DNA of 64,000 bases from the NCBI GenBank assembly GCA_013400155.1, contig VXBM01001312.1, positions 1 to 64,000 on the forward strand, read 5' to 3'. This DNA is from Helopsaltes ochotensis (lineage: Eukaryota > Chordata > Aves > Passeriformes > Locustellidae). The notes under the pieces are model-generated. The model saw nothing but the letters and a program-made list of their open reading frames with translations. It was not told the origin of the DNA and searched no databases. The position numbers were made by a program, and so were the translations under genes. Below, one piece after another: positions 10,741 through 21,700 of the stretch; the stretch's first letter is position 1; every line of letters begins with the position of its first letter.

Positions 10741-13083
10741 CCCCAAATAACCACCAAAATCAAAAAAATCAAAAAACCTTCAAAGCAGGCTGAGAACAAA
10801 TTGCTCTAAATTTACATTATAGTAATCTCTGAAATTATCTGAAAGTAATGATGGCTAGCACTTGTGAAAGGGAGGTAGGATGCTCATTAACAATGAGAAC
10901 ATGAACCCTGTGGGACAGAAAGTCCAAGTAGTGAGGTTGTTTGTCAGTTTGCTTCATTTTCTGTCTTTGAGAGTGGTGGATGAGAAGCCACAGCCACTGT
11001 TTCTTTCCTAACTCAGTCATGTTATTATTTTATGGTTTTGCTGTTTTTCTGTGAGGTTTTGGTACTTCATGAAAAAAGTAAGCATTTGGGAAACACCTCA
11101 CCTACCATTTGTCACAAAAACTTGAGCAGCTCCTCCAAAGCAGCCACCTTAGTTTATGGAGACAGGCCTACACGGAGTTTGTGGGGGCAGGTGACCCACA
11201 GTGAGCAGGATGTGTGGGGGACCCTCTGCTGGAGCCAGGGCAGAACGGGCTCAGCACTCAGGGCCACCCCCACCCCACCACCCTCTCACAGAATGTATTG
11301 GATTTACATGGCAGGGATTTGGTAGTGGGGGGCTACAGAAGAAAGTGGGGGTGTGCGGGTGTGGAGGGATATGTGTTTGTGAAATGCTGTCAGGAGCTTC
11401 CCTGTGGCAAACAGAGCCAATGCCAGCCTGCTCCAAGATGGTCCCACTACTGGTTGTGGCTAAGCCCAGCAGCTGGGAAAACAGTTAAGAAAGGTAAAAA
11501 ACGCACAATGGCAGTTGGAGAGAGGATATATGTGAAAGGGACAGGAATACGTGAAAGGGATAGCTCTGCAGACACCCAGCTCAGAGCAGGAGGGGCAGGA
11601 GGTGGTCCAGGCACAGAGCTGAGAGTCCCCTGCAGACCACGGTGAGGCAGCTGTGCCCCTGCAGCCCATGGGGATCTACAGGGATGCAGAAATCCACCTG
11701 GAGCCCATGGAGGACACTGACGGCAGAGCCAGGGGGATGCTTACTGCGGTGCTCAGAGTTGCATCTGTCACTCTAAAAAGGTTCAGGACAATCCATTTTA
11801 GATCCTACCAGCATTTAATTCCCTCACTGTGTGCTCACAGCCCAGAGGTGTTGCAGACAGTGATTTTCCCCATTAGTGCTCTTTTTTGTGATTGTCACAG
11901 AACATGCCTCGTGCAGCAGCAGGGTGCACGTTTTGTAAGACAGAAGTGCATTTCAAATTGTGCTGGGTCTACATCCAGCTTGTCTGCCATGTATTTAAAG
12001 CTGAAAGCACTCTAGCATTAGCTACAGCTCAAAAGCAGACACATAACTCACTTCACATCGAAGCACACTTTGATACACTCTTTCTTCAGACAGCAGAGAT
12101 AAATGACTTGTAGGAAGATACCATTTGTAGGACAGAAAATTTATGTTGCAGAGACTAGAGATTTTCTAAAGCTTTATTATTGATGCAATGAATCAGTATT
12201 TGCTACTCAATGTAATCCTGGCAGCCAGGCAATATGCTTTTTACTGTTTTGAAAAGAAATGGAAATGCAGAGTAGCTGTTTTATTTCAAAATAGCATCAT
12301 GTCAATCAGTCTTTTTTGTTTGTTTGTTTTGAAGGAGGTGTATATGTAGAGCTGTTAGATGACAGGTCTCAAAATGCATACAAAGTATTTTATCTTTGGA
12401 AGGTGACTGTTACAGATTAGATTCTGCATACTACTGTTTTCATTAAAATTGCTGAATATGAAAAAGAAGAACCTGCTAATATCAAAGAATAAATCTTGCC
12501 CTCATTCATTGGTTTATTCCTTTCCTTTCCTTGCTCCCAATCCTTATATGTTTTATCCCACAAGATCTCTCTTCACCTCCATGTTGTTGACTGAATCCCT
12601 TTAGCTGAGAATACCCTCCTACCACTAGATGAAGAGAAAAAGGGTAGGAATTCTTGCTTCAGAATTACTAGAATTTACAAAAGTCAACAGGATGATGTCA
12701 TGCTGTAGGAATGATGCCACCCAAAGTGGAACAAAAATGCTTCAGTCCTTTCTCACACAAGCTGTGCTGTGGTATCATTGGGACCTCTACTTCAGCAATA
12801 GCTTGTAGAACTGACACATAAAAAAATTCCACAGAAAATAATCTGAATTTATGACATAACAAATAATATTTAATATATAGCATTGAATGCATACACATCA
12901 ATACCAGTGCCATAACAACAAAACAGAACTTGTAAAATTAGCAGCAGTTTTTTGCAAGTACAAAAATACACATTTTTTTCAGAACATATATAATAGCAAA
13001 TTTTAACAGGATATATTATACAAACTCAAAGCATTTAGATAATGCATTACTTTAATATATTATATGATGTATGACACAGACAG
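10741..13083. other. Intergenic, no gene seen
   Basis: Includes a moderately GC-rich part at 11.2-11.7 kb and AT-rich DNA at 12.8-13.08 kb. The frame at 11214-11645 (143 codons) has no recognisable domain, lacks splice context and overlaps other frames. A possible distal AATAAA for ARHGAP20 sits at 12518-12513 on the minus strand. Confidence 0.45.
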
Positions 13084-13980
13084 TGAGACCGAGTGCACCC
13101 TAGGCAGGGTAACAGGATTCTGAGAGGTGCAGTTGACACAACAGAAGGATGGGATGCCACCCAGAGGAGCCTGGACAAACTTGAGAAGTGGGCCCATGAG
13201 AACCTCAGGAGGTTCAACAGGTCTAAGTGCAAGGGGCTGCACCTTGCCCTGGGTGGGGACAGCCCAGATACAGGTACAGACTGAGAGAAGAACTCAGTGA
13301 GAGCAGCCTTGCTGAGAGGTCTTGGGGTGCTGGTGGGTGAGAGGCTGGACATGAGCTGTCAGTGTGCCCTCACAGCCCAGAGAGCCAAAGGTGTCCTGGG
13401 CTGCATCCAAAGCAGGGTGGGCAGCAGGGCCAGGGAGGGGATTCTGCCCCTCTGCTCTGCCCTGCTGAGACCTCACTGCAGGGCTGCATCCAGCGCTGGG
13501 CTCCCAGCACTGGGAGGACAGGGACCTGCTGGAGCGAGTCCAGAGAAGGACCATAAAGAACATTAGAGGAATGGAAAAACTCTTCCGTGTGAAGAAATGC
13601 TGGGAGAGTTGGGATTGTTAAGCCTGGAGAAGAGGAGGCTTCAGGAAGACCTGACGTAGGCCTTCCTGTACCTTAAGGGAGCTTATAAAAAGAAGGGAGA
13701 TGACTTTTTACATGGGCAGATAGCGGCAGGACAAGGGGAAAGGTTTTAAATGAAAAGAGAGCAGGATTAAATGAGGAAGAAATTCTACTCAGAGAGTGGT
13801 GAAGCACTAGAACAGGTTGCCCCAAGAAGTTATGGATGCCCTAGCCCTGGAAGTATTCAAGGTTGGATGGGGCTCTGAGCAACCTGGTCTAGTGGAAGGT
13901 GTCCCTGTCTCTATGGCAGGGGGTTGGAACTAGATGATCTCTAAGGTCCTTTCCAACCCAATCCATTCTGTGGTTTTATG
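13084..13980 (+). repeat. CR1 LINE, 5'-truncated, sense on plus strand
   Basis: Recognised by GAGTGCACCCT, AACCTCAGGAGGTTCAACA, AGGTGTCCTGGGCTGCATCC and GGGCTGCATCCAGCGCTGGG, then AAGCCTGGAGAAGAGGAGGC, and the 3' end GGGTTGGAACTAGATGATCT followed by TCCAACCC and ATTCTGTGGTTTT. This is a different CR1 subfamily from the 8.9 kb copy. Broken frames throughout. It lies 0.7-1.6 kb past the ARHGAP20 stop, antisense to the gene. Confidence 0.92.
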
Positions 13981-14704
13981 TTTCGGATGTTGCATAATAA
14001 AATTACATGTGTTCTGCTTGCAATAATACATAATGCCATTTACAGCAATGTTAAGAAACTATCCACAACTTAAACATGAACAGAACAGCCAACAAAGCAC
14101 AATAAATGAAACACAGAGTTGCAAGGTGTTAGTTACAAGATTCAGCGTTTCCCTTTACGTATTTTTGGGCTTACTTTTTTCTTTCTTTTGCAGTGTGAAA
14201 GAAATAACTACACCTATCGAACATACTGTATAAACATACAGAAAACAACACACTTACTCCTTGGAGGACAATGAAAGTAATATTTATCAGTTTCAGAACA
14301 GTAGTATAATACCACAGTCATGGAAGCTATGCTGACTTTGCACGCTACATCAAAAGCACAAAGGACTGGGACTCACATCTGCAAGGCTCAACACTCGAGT
14401 GGTCAAGGAGAGAGGCCCAGCAGGCAGCCCGCTGCCCTGGCAGGGTCAGGGAACAGGACACTGGCCTTAGTTACTTCCTGGGTCCCTTCCAGATTATCAG
14501 GAGATTTCTATTTGTTTGCTTTTTAGCATTTTTTATTATTCCTACAATGTTCTTGCAAAGCTTTATACTGGAACATTACTCAGTTTCCTAAAAAAAGAAA
14601 ACCTGTGAGTCTGGGGACTGTTCAATTAAATTTGAACAATCTGGATGTTAAACTTAAAATGAACACACATCAACACCAAAGGCATTTTCTTTATGGTGTT
14701 TATT
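13981..14704 (-). other. Probable ARHGAP20 3' UTR and immediate downstream DNA
   Basis: Follows the TAA of the terminal exon on the minus strand. AT-rich with two AATAAA hexamers (14704-14699 and 14537-14532) and no other coding signal. The extent of the UTR is inferred. Confidence 0.5.
14532..14537 (-). terminator. Candidate ARHGAP20 polyadenylation signal
   Basis: AATAAA on the minus strand (TTTATT on plus), about 170 bases after the stop codon. Another AATAAA directly abuts the stop (14704-14699) but would leave almost no 3' UTR. A further one is at 12518-12513, beyond a CR1 insertion. Which one is used cannot be decided from sequence. Confidence 0.4.
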
Positions 14705-15792
14705 TTAAGCATTAAGATTCCTCTGCAAAAAGCTTTGGTCAGTCTCTTCAAACTTTGGACTGCTGTAATGCTTTTCTAGACCTCCTCTTTGATCATGAAG
14801 TCTATCTCTCCCAGTGACTTTCAGAGGCAATGGCTGAAGGTCAGCCTTTATGAAACAGCCATCAACTCCATCAGTAGGTTTCAGGGGTGCTGACCTGCTG
14901 CTGAGCCCCACCAAGCCCCTCTCAGCCCCAGTGTCAGTAGGTTGTGGAGATGGTGGCTCCGTAGTGGGTGGAAGGAAACAGTCATCAGCCACAGCAGCAG
15001 CAGCATCGTCGTGTTTCTTTAGCAACTGGAAAGTGCTATCAAAAGGGCAGGAGGTTTCACTTAAGGTAAACAGAGCCTGGTCTGAAAACTGGGAGAAAGC
15101 ACTGTCCAGGGAGCAAATTGATGATACAGATGGAGATGTCCCAGAAGAAGACTGGCTAAAAGAGCTAAATCCTGAGCAAATATTTAATCCCTCTGGCGTC
15201 GGAGGCAGGAGACAATGGGACGGGTCTTTCCTTTCAACATTTTGGTTTGTGTGGTCACTTTTACCAACGTTAATCCCTATAAGCAAGCTCTGATTGCCAA
15301 GCTTTTGCCTTTCCGCCTGCAAGGACCGGCGCTGGCAGAGACACTCTTCATCTTCATGAGACAGGACGCCGTCACAGCTGGCTTTGCGCGTTGCTCTCTC
15401 ACGCCCAGCATCAGCGCGGGCGGAACTGGAGCTCTGGAGGCCAACTGCAGGCTCCGAGGAGCGCCGGTGCCTCCTCGCAGTCTTGGGAGCACCCGAGGTA
15501 GCTGTTGAGGGGAAAACACTGGAGTAGGGAGGATCATTTGAGTTTTCTTGCGAGGAAAACTTCAGGTGCACGTCGGCAGAAATCGCCAACTGCTTCAGTT
15601 TGGTTTGGCTTTGGATTTCATCCACCTCCGTCTGCTCCGGATCGCCGTCGCTCAGAGTGAAGACAGACTCCCTGCTCCTGTTGTCCTGATCATGGGTTTT
15701 AATCCAGTCACTGGAGGAAGAGTCAGCTTCATCATTTGCCTCATTTTCCAGGCTGTCATAGGAAGAGTCATTCTGATGGAGAGAAGCAACAT
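14705..15792 (-). CDS. ARHGAP20: ARHGAP20 exon N: terminal coding exon, Ser-rich tail
   Basis: The 1088-base coding part follows acceptor TTTGTCCTTGCAG and ends at TAA (14707-14705). Residues 538-899 start with DVASLHQNDSSYDSLENEAN, matching QLNDSSYDSLENELN in human. The tail then holds RRHRRSSEP (about 644-652), RKASCDGVLSHEDEE (about 673-687), NQSLLIGINVGKS (about 704-716), a Ser-rich block with SLDSAFSQFSD (about 765-775) and a short Ala run from a GCT/GCA tract (about 801-804). It ends QSFLQRNLNA. Low-complexity, probably disordered, with many Ser-Pro and basic-Ser sites. It has only one RRHRRxSEP module and lacks the long basic and Pro-rich part of the mammalian tail; see findings. Confidence 0.93.
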
Positions 15793-18700
15793 CTGCAAGG
15801 ACAAACCAAGTGTTAACACATCAGTGACTGAACCGCCCTCTTGACAAGCAGCTTCCTCTTTTTTTTTTTTTTCTGGCAAGTATCCTTTACTTTCAGGAGC
15901 ATTTGCCCTTTAAATATTCTTCAAGCAAAAGTACTAATAATTTCATAAAAAATTACTGTCTTAATTTTGAACTGGCGAAGCTGAAGTGAGTGCTAAGCTA
16001 CAGTTCAGTCAAGAAATACAGGACAGTGGTACAAAAAAGGGTTAGGGGGTTTTTGCTGTGGTTTTGCTTTGCTTTGGTTTAAGTGGATAGTAGCTAATCC
16101 AGCTGTAAACAATAATTTACATACATATATACATATACTGAATTGGTAATTTATTTAATTTTTCTCTTCATTATTGGATATTGAAAGCAACATTTAACCT
16201 TTCTTTCCCTCTTTTAGACAAAGGCATACTTCTTACCTCTACTTCTTCCAGAAAATACGATATTTTTAAGAACAACATGGTGAAGTTTTAGGCTCTGTTT
16301 AAACAGCCACCTCACTTGCATGGAGCAGTGCACACCTGGGCCCTATCCTGTGTCTGCAGTAATTGGAATTACATTAAATCTCCTCTGCTCTGGGTTAGAC
16401 TAAGCTGCCTTATCTCACATTTGCAGCAGACACAGTTCATGCACGGGCAGTCAGCATGCTTCAGTGCCTGCCTGAAAGCTCGTTCAGTGCTGTAACCTGT
16501 CCTGGGTCTGAGCTCTCACTGCCAGCACATCCCAGCACAGCAGAACCCGTGTGCTTCACTCCTGGGGAGTGGGCAGGCCAAATTCCACCCAATCTCACTG
16601 GAGGCAGAGCATGAGGAGTTTGAAACAGCCAGACTGAGTCAGTCAGACATGCTGACACAAGTGCCATTACCACTCTCAGTACAGGCCACCTGTGACAAAA
16701 TTTATTCTACAAAAATGCTGCTTCAGAAATACTTTAAAGAGAGACACAAAACTCCAGTCAAAATCAGAGGGCTGAAGAGAAAAAAAGCATTAATGATAAT
16801 CTGGAAAGCCTGTCAACTAGTCTGCTAAACGCTTTCAGTCAGCAGTTCCATGGTTTTTCTGTGCTAGCAGCAAAACCTGGATGTCGCATTGAAACTCTGG
16901 AGATCTCCTTATTTTGATAGTGAATAGACACTTTCAACCCTAACATAATGGTGTGACAGGTGTATTGTGACCATTGTTGATTGTTGATCTCCTGATATTT
17001 TGGGAAAACACAGGCTGATGCAAAAATTCTAGATTTGAGAGGAAACCTTCTCTGGATTTATTCTTTTTTTAAAATTTTGTTTCCCCTCCCTCCTTTTTTA
17101 ACCATAGTGGTTCAGATGACTGAACAAGAGCAAGGAGCAAGAGTGTTTGTGAAAGCATTTTAGATATGATCCAGGTCCATGGTAAGTTGAATCAGTGATT
17201 ATGACCAATTCTTAGAGGAAAGGAATGGAAAGAGAACAGCAGTATCTGGGAAGACCATATGAAGAAGGAACAGCATTCTTCAATGGAATATACCAATCTT
17301 TTGCCTGGCTGAGTTTAGCTGTCTTAATGGGATCAAAACATCAATCTGCATTACCTGAGCTGTTCTCTCTCTTGCATGTCATCAGTATTTCTCCAAAGAG
17401 GGAGGTAATTTCATCTCCAAAAATCCTGCAGCAATTCTCAATGAGGAACTGTACCAGACTAGTAATCTGCAACAAAGCAATGGAAGGAGATGTCAGAACT
17501 TCTATTATTCCACTCAGGACAAGCTCATCATACAGATGAGGAACAGGAACAAATTGTTATCCACAAAGGCAGCCAGGAACTACTCTTTCAGTCTCCTGGG
17601 CCTGATAAATTGCCCTGGTACACATCCTTGTAAACATCTTTTCCATTCTACTGTGTCCTGTTTGGAGGTCACCACATCCAGAGATGATCTTGATGAGAGA
17701 AGCATTTTGCTGATACACTGGGCATTGCTTTATGACCTCTTTCCCCTTCTTCCAGGAGGATTATGAGGATGGACTGATGAATACTGCTGGAGCCCTTGAT
17801 AAGAGGAAAAGTCCTGAACTGAAGAAGTACTGAGTGTTCTCATGTTTGTAACCAACAGCCTGGTTGAATGGGATGAAGGTTGGTTTGGTTTTCTGCTCCA
17901 CTGAAGTGTTTCTTACCTTTTTAATAAATTCACTTTCTATATCAGGAGTGGAGGAAACAGGAGGCCAGAGCAGGCTAGGCGCAATGCAGACAGCCAGATT
18001 AAAGGCATTCATCTGGTTCTCTTCAGATCGCATTTCTATCCCATGCAGGACTCCAAAGATGTAACGTAGGAGAACAACATTAGCTCTGGGGAGATGCTCT
18101 ATTAACCTGAAAACAGATAAAAACAGAATTCTTCACATTAGTGACCACTTTCCATAGATACACACAAGTCAAGATAACGGAAATGCAGAAATGGGGTAAC
18201 ATGGTCCATTAATTAAACCAGGGAGGGTGTCAAAGAGATGTTCTTGTTCTTGTTAAAAAAAATGTAATTGTAAGTTGAATATTTGTGATTCTGCATTCTG
18301 AGATATACATTTATAGGAAAAGAATGTAGAGAATATAAATAGCTACCTTTGGATGCTTTTTATCTTCTCTTCATTATTTCCTTGATCCAGCACAGACACC
18401 CACTTATCACACAGCTGTGATGATAAAATACTGCCTGGGATGTTGCGAAGAAAATCCTTACCAAAATAAAAGAAGAACAAAACACATGAGCAGCTGTTCT
18501 GGGGCATGTGAGGGAGTAGGAATAGCATACACAGATACAAGAGGATGTATCCATGGGACAGCACTCACTGGCAAGTATATTGTTACACACAGACACCGAA
18601 ACCAGAAGAAAATCATCTGAGATAGATGCACTTTAGATTATGCTTAAAGTGAATATTTTCCTGCATTTGCCTGCCCTTTCCTGTCAAAATAGAGGTATTT

Positions 18701-21700
18701 GAATGCATCATATGATATTGCTGAACTAAAAAATCTGCAGTGAGACCAGTTATTTTGATGTTGCATAATGTCTGTCTTTACTTATCACTTAACTTCAAGT
18801 GTAATCCCTGTTTCTTCTCCTCAGCTGACAAGATCAAAATACCTCCAGACCATAAGCACGCCAAGGCATCCCTACCTTCCTTCCCCTAGTCAATGGAGTA
18901 CCTTAACTAGTCATTGACAGTCTTGTTATTCCTCTTTCCTAACACCTCAACCAAGGGCATGGAAACTATTGCAGTTTAGGAAAAAGGGCCAAATCCTAGC
19001 TTCCCAAAAAAGCTAGGGTGAGGGAAGCTATAATGCTTTTTTTGTACAAGGAACACTGGCTTTGACATACAAAACTGTAACAAAAGATAATGCATGGAAA
19101 AAATAATCCAAATATTTATGGCAACACTATAAACTCACTAGGATCTGCAGTGTAGGGTATACTGATGTGTAAGGAGACAGGTCTGCCAACATGCCTTTTA
19201 GTATTTCATATGGAGAGATAAAGAGAGTAACAGGACCAGGCTGCAGCACAGAGTTCAGGAAAGCTGTCAGCAAAACAAGCTGGCTATTCCTCTTCCTTAT
19301 CCTAATTCAGTGGTAGCCTCCTTTGGAGATCCTCACAAGGTGAATGTGCCAGCCCATTCTGGTTAATTCCTCTTTGGGTCTGTCTCTGCCCTGGCTGTGC
19401 ACAGGATCTGTGCTGCTCTCACCCAAAAAGGGAGACAGAAACATTCTTCACATACCTTAAACAAAGATGCTGTCACAAATATGGATTCACGGGCCAGGTC
19501 CACTTCAGTGCCTGAATCAAGCTTCTCCTTTAACTCTTTGAATGTTTTTGCACTTCCAGAGCGTCTGAAAATACCCTTGGTGGAAGGCCCTTCTTGGTAA
19601 AGGAGGGAAAGCATGTCCTAAAAAATTTAAAAAGGCAAAGAGGATTTCTCATAAATATATTTTATTGTCCAGCGCCACTAAAATGTAGTGTTGCCATTTT
19701 TGCCACAGCTGAAAACCTTTTAATCATAAAAAAATATCAGAAATCAAACACAACTCAAGGCTTACCCTCCAAACTATGTCAAACTGCACAGCAAAGCTGT
19801 GATTTGGGGCTCTCATTTTGGAAAACATCCCCTCAGAAATACTGTGCTGCCACTGCTGAGCACTAACTTTCTGCATGACCTTCCAGGACCCGTGCACATT
19901 TCAGCCAAGTCATTTAAATATATAAACGCCGTGGTATGGGAAAAGGAGAGTGGTCTATCTAATTCAAAGCTTTGCATTTGACAGCGGCCTCAGACAGACA
20001 CATTTTGCTGGAAGATACAAGACCCTCACTGCTCATCATTGTAGTTAATATTATCACCAACCACAGATAGAATTCTATATCACTGTTGATATCTGAAAAA
20101 AAAGAGATTTTTTATCTAAACTAGAAAGTGCTTTGTTTGTTAATATATATCTGCATTTCTACAGCAGACCAGAGTCAGGTTTTTACCCCCTTTGCTGCTT
20201 GTATCAGACTCAGCAAGCAGCTCAGGGCTGTCAGCAGGACCAACTCTGAGGCAAGGTGCTCCTGCTTGGGAGGTCCCTCCAAGGGGGATAAAGCTCAGAT
20301 TGTGGCTCCCCTGAAGCCAATGAGGCTGCATAGGATTAAACAAGTAGGCAGCTTATTTCATAGAAGGGAAAACAAGCAGATTCCTGCCTAGCTTTTAAAG
20401 TAACAGGAGGGACTGATTTTTTCTGTTAAATAATAGAGGAAGACAAGGAGAAAAGGAAATGCTGAAACTTCTCCTGAGATAATACATTCAGGATGTTTGC
20501 CAGATGCTTAGTTCTCTGCAGTCTCCTGTGGGCCATCTCTCAGACATGCAAGTCAACTCGTGCAGGCCTGCTCCAAGCAATGCAGAATTTGTGATGTTTA
20601 TCTCTTTGAAAGGGGAAACACGTGCAGACAGTCTCTGGGATTATGTGTATGCAAACAGTGGCCCAAGGACCAAGTTATCAAAAATGATGGCAAGAAAAGG
20701 GACACAGGGGGGTCCTGGGACACTGGACTGAATTAGTGAACAGTAATGGATAAGGAATGGAGTTTGGGGACTTTCCCAGTCTGGGCTGTGAGGCAGGTCT
20801 TCCTGCCACACAGCAGTGCAAGTAAGTCTAATGGAAGCTATTACGTTTGCTTTTATTCTTTCATGTTTCTTTCTCACTCTTGCAGAAGTCCAAGATCAAG
20901 AATTCATGTAAGTGCAAATGCTTTGGAGGACCACCTTCATAGCAGCAGGACTCATGTCAGCATTTTCATTCTCTTTGCAGGAATTTAGAGCTCTTCCATC
21001 AAAACAGGCAGAGTCCCACAACACAGGATGTTAGCACATGAACAAACCCTTTGAAAATACATTTTGAACAAAATATTCACAAGATAAAAATGGGAAGCTC
21101 CTACTAAACTAACAAACCCAGAAGCAACTACATGAATGAAGCTATGGTGCAAGACAACTCAGTGTGGCAATGGCTAAAAGAGAGCCCTTCAGCTGTGAAA
21201 GCAAGCTGGAAGCTCTGAAGCAGTTATCCAGCATGCCTGCAGCACTCATCCCTGATATTTTCTTTCTCTTGCAGGTAAATCCCATTTAGTCCCCTGGTAT
21301 TCTATTCTTCGGAGACGCTGCATGAATTCAGAAATAAGTTGTATTTTGTGGCATAAACACAATGTTTAAAATTCAAAGCACAAAGTCTACCAAGCTGTGA
21401 TTCTATGCTTAGTAGCTCTGGGGATTTTTTCAAATAAAAATTTACTAATATTTATGTTTTGGAGAAATTTCTGAAATGCAGCATTGGCTCATCTCTTAAA
21501 CAGAGAGAAGGAGGGATCAGGTGATCATAGTCATACAGGCTCCATCTCTGGAAGGCTTATTTAAATAATCTAAATAATGAAAATGCACGCTTCTCCTTCA
21601 AAAGAAAACACTATTAAAAGACCTGAAAAATCCTGGTATGATTCACTATTCAGGCAGTGATAAAGCAGCATATCAAGCACTGGCTTAGGAGACAAAACAT

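Noticed and set aside
10524..10799. Phe/Leu-rich minus-strand frame resembling a membrane protein
   Set aside because: Produced by the (AAAAC)n simple repeat.
11214..11645. 143-codon plus-strand frame
   Set aside because: No recognisable motif, no splice or promoter context, overlapped by other frames of similar length.
14850..15293. 147-codon plus-strand frame
   Set aside because: Exact antisense shadow of the ARHGAP20 terminal exon.
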